Shown here: positions 29,269 to 37,652 of the stretch, piece by piece
Layout: the number at the start of each line of letters is the position of its first letter
Position numbering within the stretch: the first letter of the stretch is position 1
NCBI RefSeq assembly: GCF_000145235.1
Contig: NC_014391.1
Location: 5,847,501-5,911,500, forward strand
Direction of reading: 5' to 3'
DNA: 64,000 bases
Origin: Micromonospora aurantiaca ATCC 27029
GTDB taxonomy: Bacteria; Actinomycetota; Actinomycetes; Mycobacteriales; Micromonosporaceae
Notes under the pieces: model-generated
What the model saw: the letters and a program-made list of their open reading frames with translations, nothing else
What the model was told of the DNA's origin: nothing
Databases searched by the model: none
Position numbers and translations under genes: made by a program

Positions 29269-31599
29269 TCAGCCGGTCGCGCCCCGCCCGGCGACCCGGA
29301 GGTCTCCGGTACGCCGCAGCTTCTGCCAGCCGAGCCGGCCGCCCGTCAGCGCGGTGCCGACGGCCTGGAGCAGCACCAGGTACATCACCTGCCGGTAGAC
29401 GAACTGCTGCAACGGCAGCACCCAGAGCACGCCGAGCTTCTCCCGGTCCAGCCGGAAGGCGAGCACCGCGGTGAGGAACTGGAGCGCGAGCATCGCCAGC
29501 CAGGCCACCACCGTGTCGCTGCGATCCAGGAAGATCAGCCCGTAGATCGCGAGCAGGTCGATCACCGGGGCGGCCAGCGGCAGCAGCACACCGAACAGCG
29601 TCAGGAACGACAGGCACCGGCGGCCGAACCGGCCCGACCGGCCACTGTCGATCACCGAGCGCCGGTGCTTCCACATCGCCTGGAGGGTGCCGTAGCTCCA
29701 CCGGTACCGCTGCTTCCACAGCTGGCCGACGGTGGTCGGGGCCTCGGTCCAGGCGCGGGCGCTCTCCTCGTACACGATGTGCCAGCCGGCCCGGCCGAGG
29801 GCGATGGTGACGTCGGTGTCCTCGGCCAGCGTGTCGTCGGTCATGCCGCCCACCTGCTCCAGCGCCTGGCGCCGGAACGCGCCGATCGCACCCGGGACGG
29901 TGGGCATGCAGCGCAGCGTCTCGTAGAGGCGGCGGTCGAGGTTGAAGCCGATGACGTACTCGATGTGCTGCCACTTGGCGATCAGGCCGCGGCGGTTGCC
30001 GACCTTGACGTTGCCGGCGACCACGCCGACCCCGGGGTCGGCGAACGGCTGGACCAGCCGGCGCACCGAGTCCGGCTCGAAGATCGTGTCGCCGTCGACC
30101 ATGACGATCAGGTCGTGCCGGGCCAGCGCGACACCCGTGTTCAGCGCACTCGGCTTGCCGCCGTTGGGCTTGCGCACGACCCGGACGTTCGGCAGGCGCA
30201 GCGCCGCCACGATGTCGGCGGTTCCGTCGGTCGAGCCGTCGTCGACCACCACCACCTCGATGCCGCCGGGGTGGTCGCCCAGGGCCAGCGAGCGGACCGC
30301 CGCGGCGATGCCCTCCCGCTCGTTGTACGCGGGCACGATCACCGAGACCGGTTCGGTGACCGGCGGCCCCCAGGACCAGTCGCGGCGACGGCGGCGGGCC
30401 GCGTGCCGTGGTGCCATGACGAACAGCAGCAGGGTCCGGCCGACGGTGAGCACCCCGACGAGCACGAAGAAGACGCCGAGCATCCCGAACATGCCGTCTG
30501 CCACGCGTACCGCGCCGACCAGCACGTGTCCCCGCCACCGCTCGTCGAGCGGGGCCGCCGTCTGCCCGCCGACCGGGCCTGATACGCCTGCTGCCGCGAA
30601 CGTCTGGTTGAGCCCTTCGCTGACCGTGGTGAAGCGGTAGCCGCGCTCCAGCATCATCGGGATGTACCGGTCCAGCGCGGCCACGGTGCCGGACCGGTCG
30701 CCGCCCGCGTCGTGCCAGAGCGCGATCGTGCCCGCCGTCCCGTCCGGCGTGGCGTTGGCGACCATCTCCTCGACCGACGGAAGCTCCCAGTCCCGGCTGT
30801 CGACGTCGTTGACCACTGTGAGGTAGCCCAGTTCGCCGGCCTGCCGCAGCATCGGCCAGTCCCGGTCGGTGTAGGCGTCCGCGCGGGACGAGTACGGGAA
30901 CCGCAGCAGCGACGGCCGGACGCCTGTGGTGCTGGCGACGGCGAGCTGCGTCTGCGCGTACTCCAGTTCCCGCCGCCAGTCCGGCAGCGCGGCGAGGTCG
31001 GGATGGGTGAACGTGTGCACGCCCAGCTCGTGTCCCTCGGTCACCAGCCGGCGGGTCACCTCCGGGTTGCGGACGACCTGTGAGCCGATGACGAAGAAGG
31101 TGCCCTTCACCCGGTACTTGTCCAGGACGCGCAGCACCTCCGGCGTCCACCGCGGGTCGGGCCCGTCGTCGAAGGTGAGCGCGACGGTACGCGGCGGCAG
31201 CCGGTGCGACTGGGTCCGGCCCTCCGCGCCGACGTTGACGATCGGGCCGCCCCCGATGACCGAGCTGGGGACCTCCCGCTGGCTGCCGGGCGTCACCCGG
31301 TTGTCGGGCACGAACGCGGCGTTCGTGTACGCCTCGACGACCAGCAGACCGGCCAGGACGACCACGACCATGGTGACCAGGGCCCAGCTCGGCCGGGGCA
31401 GCAGACGCCGCCCACGGGACCGGCGCGCGCCGGGGATCTGCCGCGCGCCGGGGATCTGCCGGACGTCCAGCACGACTGTGGACGCGTCGTCCGGCCGCCG
31501 CCCGGCCCGGTGCCGGCGGGCGGCGTGCACGCGGCGGGGGTCCAGTGGGGCGGTGGGCTGGTCACCTGTCGACGGGCGGGCGGGTGCCTCGTCACTCAT
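29269..31599 (-). CDS. Polysaccharide deacetylase / GT2 glycosyltransferase fusion
   Basis: A 776-residue membrane protein with two enzymatic parts. The N terminus is cytosolic, with a tandem RQIPGAR duplication, then TM1 (~73-92). Next comes an extracytoplasmic NodB-type deacetylase (~138-325) with TFDDGPD and HTFTHPD metal-binding motifs. A second TM (~370-395) leads to a GT2 domain (~415-650) with VDDGST, VDGDT and TLAEDTD plus the processive-synthase motif QRYRW. C-terminal TM helices (~665-760) close it. This resembles chitooligosaccharide/poly-GlcNAc synthase coupled to N-deacetylation (NodC plus NodB in one chain), so a cell-surface amino-sugar polymer is the likely product. ATG 31599 overlaps the upstream gene by 8 nt. 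Confidence 0.9.
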   Translation of the reverse strand: MSDEAPARPSTGDQPTAPLDPRRVHAARRHRAGRRPDDASTVVLDVRQIPGARQIPGARRSRGRRLLPRPSWALVTMVVVVLAGLLVVEAYTNAAFVPDNRVTPGSQREVPSSVIGGGPIVNVGAEGRTQSHRLPPRTVALTFDDGPDPRWTPEVLRVLDKYRVKGTFFVIGSQVVRNPEVTRRLVTEGHELGVHTFTHPDLAALPDWRRELEYAQTQLAVASTTGVRPSLLRFPYSSRADAYTDRDWPMLRQAGELGYLTVVNDVDSRDWELPSVEEMVANATPDGTAGTIALWHDAGGDRSGTVAALDRYIPMMLERGYRFTTVSEGLNQTFAAAGVSGPVGGQTAAPLDERWRGHVLVGAVRVADGMFGMLGVFFVLVGVLTVGRTLLLFVMAPRHAARRRRRDWSWGPPVTEPVSVIVPAYNEREGIAAAVRSLALGDHPGGIEVVVVDDGSTDGTADIVAALRLPNVRVVRKPNGGKPSALNTGVALARHDLIVMVDGDTIFEPDSVRRLVQPFADPGVGVVAGNVKVGNRRGLIAKWQHIEYVIGFNLDRRLYETLRCMPTVPGAIGAFRRQALEQVGGMTDDTLAEDTDVTIALGRAGWHIVYEESARAWTEAPTTVGQLWKQRYRWSYGTLQAMWKHRRSVIDSGRSGRFGRRCLSFLTLFGVLLPLAAPVIDLLAIYGLIFLDRSDTVVAWLAMLALQFLTAVLAFRLDREKLGVLWVLPLQQFVYRQVMYLVLLQAVGTALTGGRLGWQKLRRTGDLRVAGRGATG

Positions 31600-32125
31600 C
31601 GGCGGGATCGGCCGGCGCGACGGGGTCGGCGGGCGGGTCGACGACCGGCGGTGGATCGACAGCGGGTGGCGGCGGCACCTCGGCGGTGGGGGCGGTGGGC
31701 GGCGCGGTGGTGGCCGCCGGGGTGGTCCGCGGCACGGTCGGGGCGGTCCGGGTCGGCCGTGGGTACCGAGGGCTCGGCGAGGCCGTGGCGGCGGGGGCGA
31801 CGGAGGTGGCCGGCACCCGCACCGGAGCGGTCCGGACGTCGGCGGGCGCGTCCGGCGTGGGACGGGTCACAGCGGGCGCGGGCGACGCCGGCGGGTTCGG
31901 CGAGGGCAGCCGCTGCTCGCTGGTCGGCTCGACGAACGGGATGACGCTGTCCGGGGTGATCGGCCCGCCGGCGAAGCTGACCCCGACCATGACCGTGTAG
32001 ACCACACCCGCCGCGCCGGCGCAGTAGGCGAGACGGCGCAGCCGCCGGCGTCGCCGCCCGCTCGGGTCGACGAAGACGGGGGGCGATTCCGGTACGATGG
32101 GAATCAGTGCGGTCGGGCCATCCAC
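31592..32125 (-). CDS. Proline-rich single-pass membrane protein
   Basis: A 177-residue protein. A cytosolic head (~1-30, ends RRRRRLRRL) and one TM helix (~32-52, AYCAGAAGVVYTVMVGVSF) precede an extracytoplasmic tail almost entirely of Pro/Ala/Thr/Val. No enzyme motif is present. It overlaps the deacetylase/GT2 gene by eight bases, so the two are co-translated. It could be a wall-spanning scaffold for the polymer synthase, which is inference only. GTG 32125 is uncertain; no clear SD is seen. Confidence 0.65.
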   Translation of the reverse strand: MDGPTALIPIVPESPPVFVDPSGRRRRRLRRLAYCAGAAGVVYTVMVGVSFAGGPITPDSVIPFVEPTSEQRLPSPNPPASPAPAVTRPTPDAPADVRTAPVRVPATSVAPAATASPSPRYPRPTRTAPTVPRTTPAATTAPPTAPTAEVPPPPAVDPPPVVDPPADPVAPADPADE

Positions 32126-32227
32126 GCGGCAAGTGTAGATGCGAAAAAATCCCGCCTTCTCCCCTGGCTAGCCGGTGTGACCAGGCAGAACGGGCAGCAC
32201 TGACCTCGATCTTGTAGGTTGGGTGCC

Positions 32228-34294
32228 GTGGCGCGCAGCGTGTACCTGACCGGCGTTGGTTCGGGCGGGGGAAAATCGACAGTGGCGCTCGGCCTGGCCG
32301 AGTTGTTGTCCCGCCAGGTGGAACGGATAGGTGCGTTCCGGCCGCTCGTCGCCGGTGACGGCACCGACCCGATCCTCGCCCTGCTCACCGAGCGCTACCG
32401 GATGGAACTGCCGGTCGACGAGCTGTACGGCGCCACGTACGCCGAGGCGAGCGCGCTCGTCGCGGACGGCCGCCGGGAGGAGTTGATCTCCCGGATCGTC
32501 ACCCGCTACCGGGAGGTCGAGCGGCGCTGCCCGGCGATAGTGGTGGTCGGCAGCGACTTCGCCTACGGCGACGGCACCGGCCCCCGTGAGCTGGCCTTCA
32601 ACGCCCGGCTGGCGACCGAGTTCGGCAGCGTCGTGGTGCCCGTCGTGGACGGGTTCGGGCAGACGCCCGACACGATCGCGGCGGCGCTGCGCGGCGCGTA
32701 CCACGATCTGGCCGACCTCGGCGCGACGGTGATCGCGGCGCTGGCCAACCGCGTGCCGGAGCCGATGACGCTGCCCGAACTGCCGGTGCCCGCGTACGCG
32801 ATCCCCGAGGTGCCGACCGTGTCGGCGCCGACGGTGGCCGAGGTGGCGGCGGCGCTGCACGGCACGGTGCTCACCGGCGACGAGACCGCACTCGACCGCG
32901 ACGTGCTCGACTACGTGGTGGGGGCGGCGCACGTGCCGACGCTGCTGGACCACCTCACCGACGGGGCGCTGGTGATCACCCCGGGCGACCGGGCGGACCT
33001 GCTGGTGGCCGCCGGCGCCGCGCACGTGGCCGGGCAGGTGTCGCTGGCCGGGCTGGTGCTCACGCTCGGCGAGCAGCCCGATCCGCGGGCCATGCGCCTG
33101 GTCGAGCGGATGAACACCGGGCTCCCCGTGCTGTCGGTGCCGAGCGACAGCTACGACACGGTGGCCGCGTCCAGCCGGATCGAGGGCCGCCCCAGCACCG
33201 CCAACCCGCGCAAGGTCGAGGCCGCGCTCGGCGCGTTCGAACGCTGCGTGGACACCGACGACCTGGCCCGCCGGTTGCGGGTCAGCCGGTCCGCGCGGGT
33301 CACCCCGCTGATGTTCGAGAACGACCTGATCGACAGGGCCCGCGCCCGGCGCCGCCGGCTGGTGCTGCCCGAGGGCGCGGACGAGCGGATCCTGCGCGCG
33401 ACCGAGGTGCTGCTGCGCCGGGGCGTCGCCGAGATCACCCTGCTCGGCCGTCCGGACGAGATCGCCCGGCGGACCCGGGAACTCGGCGTCGACCTCGGTG
33501 ACGCCCAGGTCGTCGACCCGGTGACCAGCCCGTGGCGGGACGAGTTCGCGCAGGCGTACGCGCAGTTGCGCGCCCACCGCGGCGTCACCGTGGAGCTGGC
33601 GCACGACATCGTGGCGCAGCCCAACTACTTCGGCACGATGATGGTGCAGACCGGTCATGCCGACGGCATGGTCTCCGGCGCCACCCACACCACAGCCGCC
33701 ACCATCCGCCCGGCCTTCGAGATCATCCGGACCGTGCCCGGCGTCTCCGTCGCCTCCAGCGTCTTCTTCATGCTGCTCGCCGACCGGGTGCTGGTCTACG
33801 GCGACTGCGCCGTCAACCCCGACCCCGACGCCGACCAGCTCGCCGACATCGCCATCTCGTCGGCCGACACGGCGGCCCGGTTCGGCATCGAGCCGCGGGT
33901 GGCGATGCTGTCGTACTCCACCGGCAGCTCCGGCGCCGGCGCCGACGTGGAGAAGGTCGCGGCGGCCACCAAGCTGGTCCGGGAACGCCGGCCGGACCTG
34001 CTGGTCGAGGGTCCGATCCAGTACGACGCCGCGATCGACCCGCAGGTGGCGGCCACCAAGCTGCCGGACAGCCCGGTCGCGGGGCGGGCCACGGTGTTCA
34101 TCTTCCCGGACCTGAACACGGGCAACAACACGTACAAGGCGGTGCAGCGGTCGGCCGGAGCGGTGGCGGTCGGGCCGGTCATGCAGGGCCTGCGGCGGCC
34201 GGTGAACGACCTGTCCCGCGGCGCCACAGTGCCGGACATCGTCAACACGGTGGCGATCACCGCCATCCAGGCCGCCGCGGAGGCGTCGGAATGA
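32228..34294 (+). CDS. pta: Phosphate acetyltransferase (long, BioD-like plus catalytic domain)
   Basis: 688 residues. The N-terminal P-loop BioD-like domain starts SVYLTGVGSGGGKSTVALG (residues ~4-22). A DRTGG-type middle domain lies at ~205-335, and the C-terminal phosphotransacetylase domain (~365-685) has RLVLPEGADERILRA, GMVSGATHTTA, SYSTGSSG and FIFPDLNTGNNTYKAVQ. It interconverts acetyl-CoA and acetyl phosphate. GTG 32228 is preferred over TTG 32219. It overlaps ackA by ATGA and forms the classical pta-ackA acetate pathway. Confidence 0.96.
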   Translation: MARSVYLTGVGSGGGKSTVALGLAELLSRQVERIGAFRPLVAGDGTDPILALLTERYRMELPVDELYGATYAEASALVADGRREELISRIVTRYREVERRCPAIVVVGSDFAYGDGTGPRELAFNARLATEFGSVVVPVVDGFGQTPDTIAAALRGAYHDLADLGATVIAALANRVPEPMTLPELPVPAYAIPEVPTVSAPTVAEVAAALHGTVLTGDETALDRDVLDYVVGAAHVPTLLDHLTDGALVITPGDRADLLVAAGAAHVAGQVSLAGLVLTLGEQPDPRAMRLVERMNTGLPVLSVPSDSYDTVAASSRIEGRPSTANPRKVEAALGAFERCVDTDDLARRLRVSRSARVTPLMFENDLIDRARARRRRLVLPEGADERILRATEVLLRRGVAEITLLGRPDEIARRTRELGVDLGDAQVVDPVTSPWRDEFAQAYAQLRAHRGVTVELAHDIVAQPNYFGTMMVQTGHADGMVSGATHTTAATIRPAFEIIRTVPGVSVASSVFFMLLADRVLVYGDCAVNPDPDADQLADIAISSADTAARFGIEPRVAMLSYSTGSSGAGADVEKVAAATKLVRERRPDLLVEGPIQYDAAIDPQVAATKLPDSPVAGRATVFIFPDLNTGNNTYKAVQRSAGAVAVGPVMQGLRRPVNDLSRGATVPDIVNTVAITAIQAAAEASE

Positions 34295-35403
34295 GCCGCA
34301 TCCTGGTCCTCAACAGCGGATCCTCGTCGGTCAAGTACCGGCTGTACGACGGCGACGACGTCCTGGACAAGGGCACGGTCGAACGGATCGGCGAACCCGG
34401 CGGCGGGCCGGCCGACCACGAGAGCGCGGTCCGGGAGATCATCGGCCGGCTCGACCTGACCGGGCTGACCGGCGTCGGCCACCGGGTGGTGCACGGCGGG
34501 CGGAAGTTCAGCGCGCCGGTACGCATCGACGACGCGGTCGTCGCCGCGATCGAGGATCTGGTGCCGCTCGCGCCGCTGCACAACCCGGCCAACCTCGCCG
34601 GCATCCGGGTGGCCCGGGAGGCGCTGCCGGACGTCCCGCAGGTGGCCGTCTTCGACACCGCGTTCCACCACACGCTGCCCGAGGCCGCCGCCACGTACGC
34701 GATCGACAAGGCCATCGCCGAGCGGTACGGGGTGCGCCGCTACGGCTTCCACGGCACCTCGCACGCGTACGTCTCGCGTCGCGTCGCCGACCTGCTCGAC
34801 CGCCCGTACGACCAGCTCAACACGATCACGCTGCACCTGGGCAACGGGGCGAGCGCGTGCGCCGTCCAGGGTGGGCGCAGCGTGGCCACCTCGATGGGCA
34901 TGTCCCCGCTGGAGGGCCTGGTGATGGGCACCCGCAGCGGCGACCTCGACCCGACAGTCATCTTCCACCTGCGCCGCGAGGGCGGCATGGTGGTGGACGA
35001 CATCGACGACCTGCTCAACCACCGCAGCGGCCTGCTCGGGCTGACCGGCGTCAACGACATGCGCGAGGTGCTGGCCCGCCGCGACGCCGGTGACCCGGAC
35101 GCGACGCTGGCGTTCGACGTCTACTGCCGCCGGATCACCGGCTACGTCGGCGCGTACTACGCGCTGCTCGGCCGGGTCGACGCGATCGCGTTCACCGCCG
35201 GGGTCGGCGAGCACGCCGCGCCGGTACGGGCGGCGTCGCTGGCCGGACTGGAGCGGCTCGGTGTCGCCGTCGACCCGGCGCGCAACGATGGTCACGGCGA
35301 CCGGCTCGTCTCCCCCGACGACGCGGAGGTGGCGGTGCTGGTGGTCGGCACCGACGAGGAGCGGGAGATCGCCCGCGAGACCCGCGAGGTGCTCGGCGTC
35401 TGA
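34291..35403 (+). CDS. ackA: Acetate kinase
   Basis: 370 residues of the ASKHA fold: ILVLNSGSSSVKYRL at the N terminus, GHRVVHGG (near 64), FDTAFHHTLP (near 130), YGFHGTSHAYV (near 151), LHLGNGASA (near 180), MGTRSGDLDP (near 212) and FTAGVGEHA (near 303). It converts acetyl phosphate plus ADP to acetate plus ATP. Translation is coupled to pta through ATGA. Confidence 0.97.
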   Translation: MSRILVLNSGSSSVKYRLYDGDDVLDKGTVERIGEPGGGPADHESAVREIIGRLDLTGLTGVGHRVVHGGRKFSAPVRIDDAVVAAIEDLVPLAPLHNPANLAGIRVAREALPDVPQVAVFDTAFHHTLPEAAATYAIDKAIAERYGVRRYGFHGTSHAYVSRRVADLLDRPYDQLNTITLHLGNGASACAVQGGRSVATSMGMSPLEGLVMGTRSGDLDPTVIFHLRREGGMVVDDIDDLLNHRSGLLGLTGVNDMREVLARRDAGDPDATLAFDVYCRRITGYVGAYYALLGRVDAIAFTAGVGEHAAPVRAASLAGLERLGVAVDPARNDGHGDRLVSPDDAEVAVLVVGTDEEREIARETREVLGV

Positions 35404-35405
35404 CC

Positions 35406-35429
35406 GCCCGGCCCTCCGCGCGGCCGGGC
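35406..35429. terminator. Short hairpin after ackA
   Basis: GCCCGGCC pairs with GGCCGGGC over 8 bp around an 8-nt loop, directly after the ackA stop. Four to five short direct repeats of GGTCAGC follow at 35432-35478, running into the next gene's 3' end. Confidence 0.6.
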
Positions 35430-35472
35430 CGGATCAGCCACGGTCAGCCCGGGTCAGCCGGGTCAGCTCGGG

Positions 35473-35646
35473 TCAGCCCAGGGCGATCCAGGCGACCAGG
35501 GCGACCACCACGACGGCGGCGACGGCCACGCCGGCGATCAGCGGCAGGCGGGACGGCGCCGACGCCGACGCGGCCGGCTCGGGAGAATCGACGAAAGCGC
35601 GGAACTGCGCGGTGTTGCCACTCGGGTCGGTGTAGTTCTCAGCCAT
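35473..35646 (-). CDS. Small tail-anchored membrane protein
   Basis: A 57-residue protein starting MAENYTDPSGNTAQFRAFVD, with a short polar head and a C-terminal TM helix (~36-55, AGVAVAAVVVVALVAWIAL) ending at the terminus. The topology suggests a tail anchor with the N terminus in the cytosol. No family is recognised. It is convergent with ackA and divergent from the lipoprotein gene at 35828. Confidence 0.65.
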   Translation of the reverse strand: MAENYTDPSGNTAQFRAFVDSPEPAASASAPSRLPLIAGVAVAAVVVVALVAWIALG

Positions 35647-35827
35647 GCGGCTGACCCTAGCGAAGCCGACCGGACCGGAATGTCCCGCCGGGCCGCCACC
35701 TGCGGATCCGGGTGGCGGGATCGGGCAAACCCGGCCACCCGGTGGAGGCGGGAGCCGCCCGGGTGGCGGCACCGACCGGCCCGGACGGCGGGCGCGGGCC
35801 GACCGCTCGGCTGCCTACCGTGCAGGT

Positions 35828-36910
35828 GTGAGGGGGCAGCGGCTGGTCGCCGCGCTGATGACGGCGCTGCTGGCCGGTTGCGGCCCGGCCGTGGCCACGC
35901 CCGACCCGGTCCCGGCCGCCGTCGGGCCCGCGCCGGAGCGCCCGTACTCGGTCGGGATGCGACAGTTCACGCTCGACCCGGACGGCAGGCGGCCGCTGCC
36001 GGTCACCGTCTGGTACCCGGCGCAACCGTCCCCCGCACCCCCTGACGTCGTCGACCCGCCGGTCGATCCCGCCGCCGGGTCCGACGTGTCCGGCCCGTCC
36101 GGGCCGCGCGCTGCGGCGGCCCTGCCGTCTCGCCCATCGGTCTTCGCGGCCCCCTCCGGCTCCGGCCGCGCCACACCGGCGAGCCCCGGCCCGGAGCGCG
36201 GACCGCGTGTGCGGCCGGGTGCGCCGTTCGCGGCCGGACGCTTCCCGGTGGTCCTCTACAGCCACGGGCTGCGCAGCCTGCCCGCCCTGCACGCCGCGCT
36301 GACCACCCGCTGGGCCGCCGCCGGGTTCGTGGTGGTCGCACCCACCTATCCGCGTACGAACCAGCGCGCCCGCGCCTACACCCGCGACGACGTGCGCAAC
36401 CAGCCCGCCGACGCCTGGCGACTGATCCGTCATCTGGTCCGGCTGGGCGCCCGCCACGGGGATCCGCTCGGCGCGCACATGGCCGTGGACCGGTTCGCCG
36501 CCGCCGGGCACTCGGCCGGCGGGCACACCACGCTCGGCATGTTCGCCTCCGGGCAGCCGTCCCCGGTACGGGCCGGAATCGTGATCGCCGGTGGCCGGAT
36601 GGTCGCCGGGCTCTCCCGCCCACTCGCACCGATGCTGTTCGTGCACGGGAGCGCCGACCGGATCGTGCCGGAGTCGATCGGCCGGGCCGCGTACGCCCGC
36701 TGCCTCGGGCCGGCCGCCTTCCTGAGCCTCACCGGCCAGGGCCACGGCGAGTACCTGACGCCGGGACGGCCCGGCTTCGCCCAGGTGCTCGCCACCACCA
36801 CCGACTTCCTGCGCTGGACGCTCTACGCCGACCGCGCCGCCCTGCACCGCCTCCCCACCGACGCGACAGCGCCCGGCACCACCCTCACCACCCGCGCCCT
36901 CCCCACCTGA
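35828..36910 (+). CDS. Lipoprotein alpha/beta hydrolase (copy 1)
   Basis: A 360-residue secreted lipoprotein: short signal peptide with lipobox LLAGC (Cys near 18). An extended region (RPLPVTVWYPAQ near 58) with a Pro/Ser-rich insert (~70-125) precedes an alpha/beta-hydrolase domain. This has SHGLRSLPA, nucleophile elbow AAGHSAGGHT (Ser near 227), GSADRIVP (acid) and GQGHGEY (His). It resembles PET-hydrolase/lipase-like dienelactone-hydrolase relatives. It is a clear paralogue of the gene at 37653, with the same RWAAAGFVV, NQPAD and FLRWTLY motifs. GTG 35828 gives the signal peptide. Confidence 0.85.
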   Translation: MRGQRLVAALMTALLAGCGPAVATPDPVPAAVGPAPERPYSVGMRQFTLDPDGRRPLPVTVWYPAQPSPAPPDVVDPPVDPAAGSDVSGPSGPRAAAALPSRPSVFAAPSGSGRATPASPGPERGPRVRPGAPFAAGRFPVVLYSHGLRSLPALHAALTTRWAAAGFVVVAPTYPRTNQRARAYTRDDVRNQPADAWRLIRHLVRLGARHGDPLGAHMAVDRFAAAGHSAGGHTTLGMFASGQPSPVRAGIVIAGGRMVAGLSRPLAPMLFVHGSADRIVPESIGRAAYARCLGPAAFLSLTGQGHGEYLTPGRPGFAQVLATTTDFLRWTLYADRAALHRLPTDATAPGTTLTTRALPT

Positions 36911-36948
36911 AGCGTCCCGCCCCCACCTCCCACCCTCCCCCTTGTCCC

Positions 36949-37009
36949 GTCGATCATGAAGTTGACGGCGTTCGCTGTCCGGTTTGTCGCCGCCAACTTC
37001 ATGATCGAC
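36949..37009. repeat. GATCATGAAGTTG inverted repeat, copy 1
   Basis: GTCGATCATGAAGTTG (36949-36964) and its exact complement (36994-37009) flank a 29-nt spacer; the arms extend to about 22 bp with one mismatch. A C-rich tract lies on the left and a G-rich tract on the right, so the whole could form one long hairpin. A second copy is at 48895-48952. Confidence 0.85.
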
Positions 37010-37069
37010 CGGGTCTGGGCGGGGGGTGAGGGTCTGGGCGGGCGGCGGGGTCCGGGCGGGGTGGGTAGC

Positions 37070-37612
37070 GTGCGCGGGGTGGACGGGGTGGCGGGCCGGC
37101 AGCTGAGGGCCATTCGGGAGGTCGTCGACGTCGCGGGCGCGTGCGGGATCGACGTGTGGCTGCGCGGGGGCTGGGCGATGGACTTCCACCTCGGCGAGGT
37201 GACCCGTCCGCATGTCGACGTCGACTGGTACTGCTGGCGGCGCGACGCCGAGACGCTGGCCGACCGGCTCGGCGCGCTCGGCTGGCGCCCCGACCCCCGG
37301 ATGCCCGCCACGACGCAACTCGACCTGCTGCGCGACGACGTCGAGCTGAGCTTCGCGTACCTCGACCGGGACGCGGACGGCCGGGTCGTCGTCGGCGCCG
37401 GACCGTGGGCGGGCACCGCCCTGCCGGAAGGCATGCTGGCCGGGCCGCCCGGCCGGATCGGCACGCTCGCGGCACCGGTGATCAGCGTCGCCGCGCAGAT
37501 CGAGTTCAAGGAGATGTTCCCGGTCTGGATGCCGGAACGCCAGCGCCGGGCCAAGGACGCCGCCGACCTGGCTCGTCTCCGGGCGTCAGCGGGCGGTCAC
37601 CCGCCGCGCTGA
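37070..37612 (+). CDS. Nucleotidyltransferase-like (aminoglycoside adenylyltransferase family) protein
   Basis: A 180-residue protein with the motif GGWAMDFHLGEVTRPHVDVD (Gly-Gly, Asp, then HxDxD), as in ANT(2'')/lincosamide nucleotidyltransferases of the polymerase-beta fold. The C-terminal half contains QIEFKEMFPVW and KDAADLARL, also seen in that group. It may modify a small molecule or act in a toxin-antitoxin-like context; no substrate is evident. Several GTG starts exist (37061, 37070, 37079, 37088); 37070 is a compromise. The repeat immediately upstream makes longer versions unlikely. Confidence 0.72.
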   Translation: MRGVDGVAGRQLRAIREVVDVAGACGIDVWLRGGWAMDFHLGEVTRPHVDVDWYCWRRDAETLADRLGALGWRPDPRMPATTQLDLLRDDVELSFAYLDRDADGRVVVGAGPWAGTALPEGMLAGPPGRIGTLAAPVISVAAQIEFKEMFPVWMPERQRRAKDAADLARLRASAGGHPPR

Positions 37613-37652
37613 CCGGGCCTGGTAGCCGCGATCGCGAGGCACAATCGAGTTC

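Noticed and set aside
33532..35403. Longer acetate kinase starting inside pta
   Set aside because: The first ~250 codons are pta in another frame. The true start is ATG 34291, overlapping the pta stop, and begins the conserved ILVLNSGSSS strand.
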